Positions 12,655 to 24,757 of a stretch of 64,000 nucleotides of DNA are shown piece after piece. The translations under genes were made by a program, and so were the position numbers. The notes beneath the pieces were generated by a model. It was not told the origin of the DNA. It did no database searches and was given only the letters and a program-made list of their open reading frames with translations. Each line of letters begins with the position of its first letter. The stretch's first letter is position 1. This DNA comes from Neelides folsomi (lineage: Eukaryota > Arthropoda > Collembola > Neelipleona > Neelidae). Location: positions 62,001 through 126,000 of the forward strand of contig JAQGBZ010000092.1 in assembly GCA_034687125.1 (NCBI GenBank), read 5' to 3'.

Positions 12655-13730
12655 TTAGACAGACATATACGCAGAAAGGTTGCAGCATCTCATTCTGACA
12701 TTATTGAGCGCAGTTTCATCCGCTATATTAAATGATAAATGACAACATTTATTAATGATTAAAAGATTAGGATAAAACCGCAGTCAAAAGACGCATAAGT
12801 AATTAGTATAAATATGACTTAAGAATTTAGTAATAAATTAATAAAATTCACCTCTTCCATATGCCACTTCTATTTGAGTGCTTATGGCACATACAGCATA
12901 TCCATCTTCACAATGTTGCTCTTCTGTCCAAATCTGATCGTTAGCATTTGGACCATCACCCTCGACAAAGCTATCTTTACTGGAATCACAAAATATTCTT
13001 AAATTGTTGGCTGCAACGTCATCAAAAATCGCTCCTTTGAATGGCACAGCTCTTAATTGAAATCCAGTTATTTTTCCTGGAAATCATGAAAGCTTAATGG
13101 ATTTTTATTTCATTTTTTATTAAATGCTTGATTAATAGCCTTATATCGTAGCAAATAGTTAGGTAATATGTGGGGTATATGGATATTACCTGAAGGACAG
13201 AATTTGTCTCCTCCCCAAATTCCTTTACTCTCCATTCCGCTCTTAATGGAATATCTGGTGGATGATTCTCCTAACTATTATAGTAGGTATTAAATTAAAA
13301 AAGTTGAATTTTTTTTATTAATCGAGATATTCATTTTATTTTATGTAACTTTAAAAGTTATATCTGTATTTATTTTGAACAATTTTTATGAAAGCATAGG
13401 TATTTACTTTTCCACAATAAAAACGAATTCCATTAAGAGCTGTATTGTCCGAAGCTGGTCCTAGTTGCTCTTGAAAGTTCAATTGCATCCCATTGGCAAA
13501 TTCTCCAGGAGGACATGAATCCCAATAAAACCTTTGTCAGCAATATTAATATCAAATCATTATATGTGAAACCCACATTTAAAATAAAAGTTTTTATTAA
13601 ATTATTAAAATTAAAAGTTATCAAACCAGATCCCCATATTTGTGACAGGAGGAGATTCAATAACATGTTGACTTTGCACACTTATTATTGCTGAGGCTGC
13701 AAAACAAAGAAATGGCAAGAAGTTCTTCAT
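12655..13730 (-). CDS. VMO1: Vitelline membrane outer layer protein 1 (VMO1) family, secreted
   Basis: Small secreted beta-prism protein of the VMO-I family, structurally related to lectin-like folds; its exact function is unclear. Five minus-strand exons keep phase: 13730-13627, 13531-13408, 13274-13190, 13076-12852, 12722-12655, giving 201 residues (human 202). The N-terminus MKNFLPFLCFAASAIISVQS is a signal peptide. The three family repeats are visible, each with a D-x-T/A-A-L/N-N motif followed by R-x-x-C: ASDNTALNGIRFYC, FDDVAANNLRIFC, ADETALNNVRMRCC. Cysteines also lie in CPPGEFANGMQL and KFCPSGK. The last exon is only 68 bp but is needed to complete the third repeat. A TATA-like box lies about 97 bp upstream of the ATG. 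Motif order and length agree with the family. Confidence 0.92.
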
Positions 13731-13826
13731 TGTGGATGAAAATGTTATATAGGTAGTATCAACAATATACTGTGATCCAAGAAATGAAATAATTTATTTA
13801 AAAGTGGATTCTGCCTTTGGTATCTG

Positions 13827-13834
13827 CCTTTATA
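13827..13834 (-). promoter_or_regulatory. possible TATA box of VMO1
   Basis: TATAAAGG on the minus strand, about 97 bp upstream of the VMO1 start codon. No TCAGT-type initiator was seen at the expected 30 bp downstream, so this is tentative. Confidence 0.35.
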
Positions 13835-13871
13835 AATTAAAATAGCTTGAGTGGGTCGAAATCTATTACAA

Positions 13872-13903
13872 TTCGGCTTAATGTTATGTAAATGCATAAC
13901 ATT
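13872..13903. repeat. short perfect hairpin upstream of VMO1
   Basis: A 14-base stem (GGCTTAATGTTATG) with a 6-base loop (TAAATG), about 140 bp upstream of the VMO1 start codon. The rest of 13731-14612 is AT-rich with nothing else recognised. It could be an operator-like site or a transposon relic. Confidence 0.5.
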
Positions 13904-14612
13904 AAGCCAACAATAATTATCAAATTTTTGCCTACAAAGGATTATTTTATATTAAAGAAAATGTAAATATATCTTATACGCAAAATTTTTAATAGCGACT
14001 TTTGTAACATAGTTAGGTACGCATAACTGTGTATTTATATCCGTGTTAATTAATTTTATACAATACATGTTTAGACCCAATAAAACTAATCTACAAATCC
14101 TTGGAATATTTAACCAACATATTTGACACTTTTTATCATTACATCAAATATTACCTTAAAATGAAATGTTAATCATCACTCATCACAATTATAAAATGTC
14201 GTACTAAAAGAGTATTTAGCTATCTCAATTTGCTAACAGTTTATGAGATAATAAACTAATGAAGATGCAAAAATATTTTTTATTGTTTATTATCTATTTA
14301 AGAGATTTAATGAGCTGTTATGTGAAATTTTTATTTAATTTATAATTATTTTTTATGTCGTACAAAAAAGAGAAATTAATTATATTAAAAATTAAAAAAT
14401 TATGTGACAAGTGACAATGGATAAAAAATAAATGAAATTCATTAACTTGCCTATAATGCTAATTGCACTAATAAAACACTTATCATTAGCGTTAAATGTT
14501 TAAACAGTGTCAAAATAAGCTCAGAAATAAAGCTACTAACTATTATATAACTCCCCATAATAAGAAGGATTAAATACTATAAGGAAAAAATAATAAAAAG
14601 TTTCAAAAAGTT

Positions 14613-14701
14613 TCCTTCGAACCGGATTTGAACCAGTGACCTATGGATCTCTGCACAACAACTACTACAGTCCACCGCTCTACCAACTGAGCTATCGAAG
14701 G
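14613..14701 (-). tRNA. tRNA-Tyr (GTA) with an intron
   Basis: The minus strand reads CCTTCGATAGCTCAGTTGGT (acceptor and D arm), then GGACTGTAG with anticodon GTA, a short intron of roughly 16 bases after the anticodon, CCATAGGTC (anticodon stem/variable), GGTTCAAATCC (T arm) and TTCGAAGG closing the acceptor stem, with A as discriminator. Introns after the anticodon are typical of eukaryotic nuclear tRNA-Tyr genes. B-box and A-box sequences are intact, so the gene should be functional. Confidence 0.93.
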
Positions 14702-15085
14702 CCTGTTGAAATGAGCAGTGGAAAATTGGTCTATTTCTCTCTACGAAGTTTCATTCCTTCCCATTCTCCACCTCATTCTTCAAGAATTGGATCTTCGAGA
14801 TCAAAAGAAACGCTGATTGCATGAATTAACTTTCTCATTTAACTATCTCAGCTTCCATTCCCCCCTCCATCATCAGTAGTCATGAGACAATGAGATTGGG
14901 GGTGGACCAAGAAGGCGCGATCTGGACGCGGGTGGAACAACTCTTTTTATCCATGCACCACCCGGCAAAGAATTTTAACCTACTTTTTAAATAATATTTA
15001 TCATTAAGTTTGGTTGTTTGATTATCCAAATTGTTTATAAAAATCGAGAGTTAAATTAATAGTTCATTTGAATCTATTATTAGTG

Positions 15086-18000
15086 ATGGATCGATCAAGT
15101 AGTGGATGTGCTGTTATCAAACAAGAATATTTATTACCAAATGTTCCATATAATAGGGATAGGGACGATCCGGACGATAGAGATAGAAATGATGGGATTG
15201 TTGAAGGAGATGTTGAAGCAAAAGTTGATGATTTGGACCTTGATGACAAGGTCAAGGACAATGATGAACCTTCTGAAAAGAAGGCGAAATTCAATAAACC
15301 TAGAAATCGAGGCAAGTTTTTTAACAATATTTCAATAAATAATACTTTTTTTATATTTACAACTCAAATTATAATTTGATTTCATTAAAAATTATACAAT
15401 GGCAATTTTTTGATTATTGAATGAAAAGGTAAAATTGTAAGCATTCTACATTGCGCATTGTACTGCTTTTTGAGTGAAGTTCATATAATTATTTAATTTT
15501 AACTTTTACAGGGCAGAATAAGAATCGACCTAAGGTTGCAAAAATTCAGAATGAAGACAAACTTTGCCCTCATTATTACGACGGAATGTCAGAAACTTCT
15601 TGTCCGAAACTCCCTCAGTGCAAGTACATTCATGACGTTAAAAAATATTTGGGTGAGAATTCATAAGATAATAATCGAAAATCGAATCATCGACGTTAAA
15701 AAATGTTATTTGATAATAATCTAAATAATATTAGTATTGTTATTTCGGGCATTTATTTTGTTCATTAAAGTTTTATCGTTCGAATTTCAGATAAAATATC
15801 AGATACAGAAAATACCGGCAAATGCTTCAATTACATTACATATGGGAAATGCAGTCGAGGGCTCTCTTGCCTATTTTACAAAGATCATTTTGATGAAACT
15901 ACTTTGAAGAATATCATTAATGATGTTTTGTGGAGTCGGATGGCACCAGCTTATGAATCGACCCATAAAAACATTATTGAAAGAGATTCCCTTCATAAGC
16001 TTCACAAGAAGACATACGACTTTTCAAGAGTTGAGAAAATCGTGAGTCAATTAGGAAATCAAAATCAGAATTTGACAGAAGTAAAAGATTTCACAAAGAT
16101 GCGACCGGAAGAGCGGAAGAAGCTGAATTGGGAAGATAAGCTTTATTTAGCTCCACTTACAACAGTTGGGAATTTGCCATTTCGTCGACTTTGTGTTGAT
16201 TACGGTGCGGATATTACTTGTTCAGAAATGTCTTTAGCCACATCGATACTCCAAGGCAGCCTTCATGAATTTGCTCTTCAGAGACGCCAGTAAGCGACTC
16301 CAATATTTATTATGTATTTGATTCATGCATATATTGTAGTAGGAATAAATACTATTATATATATGAGAAGTGAAGATGTTTGTTCATTTAATTAATCAAC
16401 TTTATTTTAATTTTAGTTCTTCTGAAAAATTCTGGGGCATTCAATTGTGTGCGAGCAGTGGAATTAATGCGGCGAAAGCTGCAGAAGTTTTAGCAGATAT
16501 TGGAGTCGATTACGATTTTGTTGATCTTAACATGGGATGCCCATTGGATCCTATCTATCGCTCGGTTTGTTTATATATATATTAAAAAATCTTCAATTAA
16601 TTCTTACATTATTTTCCCCCTATAATTGTACTTATAGGTAAAAATTTAATTCATGTTATTAATATAATTTTAGGGTGCAGGCTCTGGTCTCATGTGTAGG
16701 ACAAAGAAATTCGAAAATGTTGTCCAATCAATGGTTAATACTCTAAACGGTGATTGTCCCAAGCCGTTTACTGTGAAAATGAGAAGTGGAATTAAAACCG
16801 ACAAAAACTTTGCCCATACTCTCATCCCATTCTGCAGGGATAACGGAGTCTCAATGGTCACTGTGAGTATTTATTCATCGATGTTTATGACTCTATCAAA
16901 ATTCACAACTGATTAAATTAAATTTAATATTTTTAAATAAAAAAGTTAAAACAAATATTCGATTGGATTATAAACTTTATTTTGCAGGTTCATGGAAGAA
17001 CACGTGAACAACGATATACGAAAACGGCCAATTGGGATTACGTTGCTGAATGTGCCAAAGTGGCGAATCCAATGCCGCTCTTTGGAAATGGGGATGTGTA
17101 CTCTTGGGAAGAATACAACGAGAAGAAAGAAGCAAGCGGAGTAGCTGGGATTATGATCGGAAGAGGAGCTTTGATTAAACCTTGGGTGTTTCAAGAAATC
17201 AAAGAACAACGAGCGATTGACATGAATTCTTCACAAAGATTGGAACTTATTCAAAAGTTTGCTAATTATGGAATTGACCATTGGGGGTCGGATACTCAAG
17301 GTTAAATGAAATATTTAAATATAAATTAATTATTATATTATTATTTTAGGTATGAAAATTTTTAATTTACTATTTATGTACTATATGTCTTTTAATAATA
17401 ACCATTTATGGTATATTTAACCCTTTGAATCGCACCATATCAAATAAACGCAAATAAACTTTCCAAATCCTGGGCTGGCCCCGAAGTGGGGCCACTATTA
17501 AATATACAAAATGCCATAGTTCTGCTTGAAAATTTAAGTTTTACTCCCATAAAATTTATTTATATTTTTTAATTTAAAGCATATTCAAAGGGTTAATATA
17601 AAATATGTAACTTTTAAATGACAGGTGTTGAAAATACACGACGTTTCATGTTGGAATGGCTTTCTTTCTTTCATCGTTATGTTCCTTATGGAATTCTTGA
17701 ACGGACTCCACATCGACTTAATGAAAGACCGCCGAGGTATAGAGGAAGAGATGAAATGGAAACTTTGCTTCATAGCTCAAATTCAGCTGATTGGGTCAAG
17801 ATCAGGTAAATAAGCTATATTCATTTTTGCATTGTTCCTTTATTTACTTTTTAATTTACACAATATATTCTCATCTTATGTTTGAAGAATTTTCCTTTTA
17901 TTTTGACCATCTTTTATTCAGTGAAATGTTTTTGGGCCGTGTTCCACCGACCTTCGCTTTTATGCCGAAGCACAAAGCTAATTCTTGGGGAGACTCTTAA
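15086..18000 (+). CDS. DUS3L: tRNA-dihydrouridine(47) synthase 3 (DUS3L), CCCH-zinc-finger type
   Basis: FMN-dependent enzyme reducing U47 of tRNAs to dihydrouridine. Eight exons keep phase: 15086-15311, 15512-15652, 15791-16289, 16417-16564, 16674-16862, 16988-17300, 17625-17805, 17922-18000, giving 591 residues. The acidic N-terminus precedes two CCCH-like fingers ([13 protein letters not shown] with QCKYIH, and [16 protein letters not shown]). The synthase barrel follows: [21 protein letters not shown], catalytic Cys in LNMGCP (residue about 330), [28 protein letters not shown] and [11 protein letters not shown]. Intron 1 uses a GC donor (GGCAAGT), because reading through to the next GT breaks the frame. 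Intron 6 contains a piggyBac-like MITE (17421-17592). A poly(A) signal AATAAA is at 18134. Confidence 0.94.
17421..17592. mobile_element. piggyBac-like MITE in DUS3L intron 6
   Basis: A 172-bp element bounded by TTAA on both sides (17417-17420 and 17593-17596), with terminal inverted repeats CCCTTTGAAT / ATTCAAAGGG. TTAA duplication plus a CCC start is the piggyBac signature. It contains no coding sequence. Confidence 0.82.
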
Positions 18001-18294
18001 ACAACTAATTTCTGTTATTAATTTCATAATTTTAATAATATTTCGACTGTTAATGACGTTCGATTGTTATAATTTATTAATGTTGTTAAAATATCTTGAT
18101 ATTTATTGTATAAATTATTTAATTTGATCACGCAATAAATTGAAAATATTTATTTAACTGAAAATTCAACATTTTGAATAATTAATTGATAAGGGATTTT
18201 TAATTTTAAGTATTTCTCCTATTTGTTGTCGAGCCCTTCCTCTTTAGCAGCTCTTATACGTTCTTTCTTCCATTCTTGTTTTGGAATCGCCGTT

Positions 18295-19490
18295 TTAAAA
18301 ATCTACTTCGTTAGTTTGGCTCAAGAAGGAATCAAAACCTTTTTCGATGATATCACAAGCTGAAAGAAGAATCCGGCCGGGACTTAGAGATCCTGATGAT
18401 TCCACTTCAAGGTTGTAGACTTTTGAAACTTCAAACAAAACAATGAAAATTTCAAATGAAAATCATAAAGTTATTTCCATAAAACCAAATTCATATAATT
18501 GTAATTTAATAAATTTCACTTTCTAAATAAACTCACATTCTTCATCAAAGGGTTTGGAATTCTCCAATGGGGGAGTAAAATACGATGGCTCCTTTGTTTC
18601 GTCGAATTTAAAAATGGTAGCTGGATTCCAACACGCATTATTGTATCCAATCCCTTTGAATGCAAGGGCTTTGATCTTTAACGACTCTCCAGCTTTCAAT
18701 TTTATAATTGGGATATCTAAATTATAAATCAACCAAAAATTTTAACGTTATTATTTATTATAAGAAGTAATAAAATAATTTTAAATGAATTTATGTAAAT
18801 ACTTAAAATATTATTAAATGTGTTCTTACCTCCATGTGCAACTTTAACCGAAGGATGGTTCGAAACTAGATCTTTAGATTGGATGAGATAGGGTTGTAAT
18901 CCTCCTTCAATGTCTAAAGTAAATTCCACACAGCAGTTAGAACAGTTACTATTCTTTTTGCTGGCACATTTGCACTCCTATAATAAAAAACAATTACATA
19001 AATAATCTTTGGAATAATAAATTGAAATTGATAAATCCATATATTTTATTTACAAAATTGTTTCAAAAAATACTTGACCTTTTTATCCAAAAAGGTATTA
19101 ACATCATTTGATAACAAAGGAATTTTTGCCAATCGGGAACACAACAAAGGCTCAATTGAAGATTTTCCCTCTTCAAACTCAATTTTCTCGATGGCCATCG
19201 TGGGGATTTTGCCCTTTGATATTCGACGCAAGGCGGCCATAAGCCTAAAAAAGACAAATTGACAAAGATCAACTAGGTTTATAGGTAGTTAATTTAATGG
19301 TTTGTTAATGTTTTGTAAATTTGACTTACTTCAGCCCAGCTCCATTGATAATCAAATTAATTGAGTTTTTGGCATCATCAAGAACAACTTTGGCCGCGTT
19401 GGAGCTACACAACATCAACTGATTATCCACGTTTGGTTCCGAAAGAACGAGGTTAACTTTAATTTCATTTTCTAATGGTTCCTCGGCCAT
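18295..19490 (-). CDS. POLR2C: RNA polymerase II subunit RPB3 homologue, divergent
   Basis: RPB3 dimerises with RPB11 to form the alpha-like assembly platform of RNA polymerase II. Five minus-strand exons keep phase: 19490-19330, 19244-19079, 18977-18830, 18716-18537, 18419-18295, giving 259 residues (human 275). The match is co-linear: AALRRISKGKIPTMAIEKIE (counterpart of the SIRRVFIAEVP motif), SRLAKIPLLSND (HRLGLIPLISDD), CSNCCVEFTLDIEG, SKDLVSN, KLKAGESLKIKALAFKGIG with WNPAT, and EVESSGSLSPGRILLSA. The N-terminal 50 residues are hardly recognisable. The zinc-site cysteines are spaced CxCx7CxxC rather than the shorter family spacing. The donor of exon 2 is ambiguous: GTCAAG at 19078, chosen for length, or GTAAAT about 24 bases further. 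It could be the true RPB3 or a fast-evolving paralogue. Confidence 0.85.
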
Positions 19491-20467
19491 TGTCTAACTC
19501 ACACTTAACTCGGCTTTGATGAAATTGGAGATTAGCTTGGGTTAATTGGAAAAATTGACAAGCTAGGAAAAAAGCTAAATGGATTAAAATATATGCAAAT
19601 ATATATGTAACAAGACAAAGACTCGCGCCTGTCTTAAATCAAAGCGGAAAATTAGCATTCGATAACATTTGCTAGCACGAAGGCTTTGGATCGTTCTTTG
19701 TCTCTCTTAATAAACAATAATAAAGAAGATAATATTCTAATATTTAATTAAAAAACAGAGTTAATAAATCCTACTAATATTTATTATCAAAATTAAAATC
19801 TAAAATAGAATTCTGTTAAGAATTGATGAGATTTTACACATACACTTTATTGTAATATTGTTGAAAGTGAATTATTTATTTCCTTTTGGTTTTTTCTTTT
19901 ATCTCTTTATTATAAATAGAAGTACTTTGTAATTAAATGCCAAATGGAATATAAAATTAAATACAATTGAAGTATACTAGAGCAATCGGGTGCTTCAGAA
20001 TTACTAATATGGCATACTACTTATTTTCTAATTATTATTATTTATTTATTAATTATAATAGATTATAATGGAGTCTTCAATAAGTCATGATCAATTCCGA
20101 TTACAATTTTTATTTTTTTTGAGTATATAAAAATACATTAATCCTTGGTAATATAAGGAAATAAAAGATTTATGATTTACTTCAAACCATAAGCAAATCA
20201 ACCAGGATATATACATTTACATGTAAATAGAATATTACAAATTCGAAAAAATAAAAATTGTAATCGGCATTGATTATTCCAATAATTGAAAATAATTTAA
20301 TAAATCACAGTAGTAAAACTTTAATCTCACTCACACTTTAATAAAAAATTACAATATCGAAAAATGTGACAATGCAAAACTAAATAAATGTAAGTAAGTA
20401 TTAATTAGTATAGCATAGCTATTGTAAATTCTTTCAATGCACAATTATAAAAATTTCCATTATCAGG
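19491..20467. other. intergenic, no gene seen
   Basis: AT-rich sequence between the RPB3 start and the first DUF4291-like gene. Only short open frames are present and no repeat was recognised. Confidence 0.5.
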
Positions 20468-21297
20468 TTAATCTCCGTAAGATTTGAGTCTTGCCAAAAT
20501 GGCTTCATCAGGATTTGCATACTTTGACGCCTTCTTTCCCACCACGACCCCCATGACAATATCCGAAAACTCTGGAGTCGACAACCTCAAGGGAAACATC
20601 AATTCTTTGTTCTCCAAAGCGTAGAGCTTCTCTCTCGGCACGCGACATTCGTCTCCTTCAAACATCTTGAGGAATCTGTTCGCAGCCTTCATGAAAGGAT
20701 CCATGTTGTGAACTTTGACAATCCAATACCGACACATATGGACCAAAAGATCTCCCCGAACAAATAAAACCAAATTCGACGGCCCAACAAAAGCTCCCAA
20801 AACGTCTCGTCCAACTTCCCAGAAATATTCCGCTTGGGCTGTTTTTTTAGTTTTCTTTCCTTTCACAGCGGCTTTGAGAAGTTCTTCAAATCCCGTCTTG
20901 GTGATGCTAAGACCCAAAATGCACTCCGAGTCGGGTTTCTTCCCCCAATTGGTTTTGTGGACAGCGGAAGCGAAAGATGTTCGAAGTTCCCATACATCAC
21001 CAAGTTTAGCATGGTTAGTTTTGAGGAAATAGGGCTGGAAGGCATGGGCGAAATAGGCAGGTTTGGATGGACAGGTCGTGTAAAGAACGATAGTCTCTTC
21101 ATCGTACGATGCCACTGTTTTTAATTAAAAAATATTTTATTAATTCTTTAATAATTAATTTAACATTTATTGATCATTTATTTATTGGATTTATTGTTTA
21201 GTAAATTGAATGGTTTGTTTTTCTTACTTATATGATTTCCATGTTTGGGTCGTTCGAGGATTGTGTCTTCAAATGGAACGAATGGAAATGGATACAT
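20468..21297 (-). CDS. uncharacterised family member A (distantly DUF4291-like)
   Basis: First of four paralogues on this strand. Two exons keep phase: 21297-21228 and 21114-20468, giving 238 residues. It starts MYPFPFVPFEDTILERPKHG, then NHIMASYDEETIVLYTTC, AYFAHAFQPYFLK, VWELRTSFASAV, NWGKK, ILGLSITKTGFEELLKAA, FWEVGRDVLGAFVGPSNLVL, LLVHMCRYWIVKVHNM and VPREKLY. The pattern YD-x-x-T-I-x-x-Y, W-x-x-R-T-S-F, W-x-K, L-x-I-T-x-x-G-F-E then W-I-x-x-V-x-x-M resembles bacterial/fungal DUF4291 in order and spacing; this is my reading and needs a profile search. There is no signal peptide or membrane segment, so it is probably cytosolic. The intron interrupts the ATG codon of IMASYDEE, the same place as in member D. 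Function unknown. Confidence 0.85.
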
Positions 21298-22505
21298 GAT
21301 TCTCGTCCCTTTACAAACACATCAATTATGAATTTATGAACAAATTAAGAGTTTAAAATTTATCAACACACTTTAAAGGGTATTCGTATTATATTATATT
21401 AACTTTATATATAGAGAATATTTAATTTATTTAGACTTTGAGCAAAAATTATATAATTATCGGCATTGAACTTGATTTTGATGTGAGATTTTTTATATTA
21501 AAAATGTTATATTAACAGAAAACAGAACACTGTTCGTTTAAGTTTCTCAATATTAGAACAGAATTTCAACTTCAATATACTAACTTAAGTAACAACTATT
21601 AAATTAAATGTTTTCACATTAAAAGGAATTGAATGCTTCCTTCCACTTTGCCAACTCGGGAGAAACTAATAGTGAGAAAGAGATGGATAGATTGGTTAGA
21701 ATTTATGTGCAATTTTCATCATTTCCTGACGAGTTGTCTGAGTCGTATCGTGTGTGTTTTGATGTTTATGACTTGTGACGTTGAGGAATAAAGGTCTCCG
21801 AAAGAGATTGGAATTTGGGTAATGAAGAAACTCGGGTGTTTACTAATATATACTTACTGTAGGTAATATTAATTTCTAAATGCTTTATAAGACTAAGAAA
21901 TATATATTATATATGTATGTATGGTATAGGCATTTGGTGTTTGTTGACATTTTGATAATGGAATGGAAATTGGCTAGCAAATCTCCATCTCATGCAATTT
22001 TTATATTGTGGTTTGTTCACTTCTTTAATGCCAATAGTGGGAGAAGGAAAGGACGATAATTAAGGAGAATGCGGATAATCAAGTCGTTAGCCACTCTGCC
22101 ATTTAACCCAACACAAGGTTAATTTTCATCGTAAAATTCTCCAAATAAGTCAATTCTTTATGAATATCGTACTTTATTTTTCCATTTCCATTTGTGACTT
22201 TCTTTTTATGACTTTTATGATACGAGAACTCCACCTTTGTTTTTATTCTTCTCAAATTGGAAAATTATCTTTTAATTGTTTTTTCTCCTTCAATTTACTA
22301 CTAATTTTTATCTATATTTCTCTTTTTGCTTTTCAGCTTAATAATTCTATGCAGCTATGCTGCTTAATACCTAATGCTATGTTTGTAAAATGTAAAACAT
22401 GGAGAATACTAAAATAGTGAAATGATAGTTAAACTAGAAAATGTTATTAACCCTAGATGAGTAAACAAAATTACCTTTTATTGCATTTATGGTTAGAGTA
22501 GGTAG
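21298..22505. other. intergenic, no gene seen
   Basis: Upstream region of member A. It is AT-rich. The 85-codon open frame at 22160-22417 is hydrophobic, low-complexity and without recognisable motifs, so it was not called. Confidence 0.45.
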
Positions 22506-22865
22506 TAGGGAAAATAATCGATAATTATCGTTATCAATTTTATCGGTAATTATCGGGTTTTTCATATATCGTTTATCGGAAATTTTTATCGATAAAAATG
22601 GTACATATGTTTTAATCGGTAAATTGTCAAATTAGCTATATAATTTCAATCAAATCTTAATATTTGAAATAGAAATATGTCTTAACTAATAAAATTATAG
22701 GAGACCAAAGTAAATGGAGAATCTCCCAATTATTAAAAAATTACATCAAAATATATCGTTAATTGTTAAATTTTTGGTATATTTTTATCTAATTATTTTT
22801 ATAAAAATTATTTTTATTTATCGTTTTTATCGATAAAAAATATTCCCGATAAATTCCCTTCCCTA
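22506..22865. mobile_element. hAT-like MITE with perfect 8-bp target duplication
   Basis: A 360-bp element flanked by perfect 8-bp duplications GTAGGTAG (22498-22505, 22866-22873). The ends are TAGGGAA... and ...TTCCCTA. Subterminal regions are rich in TATCGATAA-type motifs on both sides. There is no open frame. The 8-bp duplication supports the hAT superfamily. Confidence 0.85.
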
Positions 22866-22873
22866 GTAGGTAG

Positions 22874-24757
22874 GTTTATTATACAAGTAAAATATGTAAA
22901 TACCTAATATTGGTAATACTAGTACTTACTAATATATAATATAGAAATACTATCTTAGATCATAAATATCTAATTGCAAATTGTATTTTTGACAAATATG
23001 GAAAATATTGTAGTTATTCCTTATCTACTATTATGTAATATCTCCTTGTCCTTTAATGAATAATTGTATCCGCAATCGGGACATTAAATTTATTTCAGGG
23101 AAATGGAAACTGCATTCAAGACTAATTTATCACGCATATTGCATTTACCCATATAATTTAAAATGACAGAATTTAATGAATTGTTTAATTACTTTAAGAT
23201 TCCTTATTTGATTTACCTGTTTCTCTACAATCCAACACCATTTTCTGTTTCTTCCATTTGTCCATTTTTGTTTTTGTATATTTGATGTCTGTTAACTTAT
23301 AATTTTAAACTTTAGTTTTAACGTTAAAATTATTTTTAAAGGAGATGTTTCCAGTTCAAAAAACAAAATGTTAATAATATTTGAGTTGAGCGCCGATTTC
23401 TTGCCTCTTTGCAAATCTCTTATTGAATGAAGGATAAATAAAGTTTAAAATCAATGTGAAGGAGATGAAGAAAATCTCGTATTGTTCCAATGCATGACTT
23501 TGATTTAATCTTTTCTCCCTTCGTGACTCAATTTTTAATTTTTAGAAATAAATAAGATTTTTAAGCAAAATCTGAACTGCATAATACCAATAAAATATGG
23601 GTATTCTACACACCTAAAGAACCTATTTTTATGTGTATTTAACATGCATGTCAAGATGAAATTTTGCCAATTCAATTTGGTAGGATTAAAGTTCCCATAT
23701 TTATTAAATACCATTACATAGGAGCTATGTAAATCATTGTGGTATATTAAATTTTTGATTTATTTTTAACGTTACAAAATGCAATGCAGTATTAAAATAT
23801 ATTAAAAACAAATGCAGTAAAATATGAAATAAGCCAAAGTGCATTTTTACAATTTTGCACTGTGAGTGCTGATTGTGGACGACATTGATTTTTTACACAC
23901 CTACTATAAATGCATTTAGCATTGGTTAAATACAAATATTGTGTAAAATTTTCTATTTATTTATATAGGAATTTTTATAGAATTGATTGATGGATAGAAG
24001 ATTGGATCTTGACCTTAATCTCAACTTCCTCACAAGATTTGTGTTTTAGATGAGGAAAGGCCAGCGGTTGAAGGAAAGTTTGGACCAGAAGTTGAATTCC
24101 ACATTGCTCTTTTGCATTTTGGATAAATATGCCAATATGCCAATATATTTATTGTGTTTTTATTTTAAACTTGTAAATTGTAAATAAAAAGGAACTATAT
24201 TTTACAATACAAAAGTTAATGTAACAGTTTAGATTATTCGGCTCTTAAACTAATTTTCATTTAGCTGTCGATTGAGAATAAAGATTCTTCCTATGCGTGA
24301 GACAAAGGCTGGATTTGAACTTATTAACGCAAAAGTACAATGTACACTGTGTAGGTTTATAACCAAAATTAACCATAATAGTTAATTTTTTATTCTTTCC
24401 AAAAACCGCGAAAATGCAACTGTTTAATAAAAAGTTAAATTGTATTATTTATTTTTAAAATATAATTCAATTAATTGAACGGCACTTTAAAACATTCCCA
24501 TTAAAACAACTTTTAATGCAAATTATGACTAGAAACAAAAATGTTGATGGTTTTGATGTGCTTACATTTTTGTAAATTATGGTAAAATATCATATATTAC
24601 ATATGTAGATCGATTTTTATTACTTTTTGAAGTATTGTCGTACATTGAAATATAAATTATATTATTTAAAATAGTAAACTAATAGTAAACAATAGAAAAA
24701 TTCTTTTAAACGCAATACAATGATGAATTGAGTATCAAAATCATTAAATAAATTTCA
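22874..24757. other. intergenic, no gene seen
   Basis: About 1.9 kb of AT-rich sequence between the hAT-like MITE and the stop of family member B. There are no credible exons on either strand and no clear repeats. Confidence 0.45.

Noticed and set aside
14636-14824. 62-codon plus-strand frame
   Set aside because: It overlaps the tRNA-Tyr gene and has no protein-like features beyond it.
20715-21124. Plus-strand frames of 96-105 codons
   Set aside because: Antisense to exon 2 of family member A, whose protein is supported by three paralogues.
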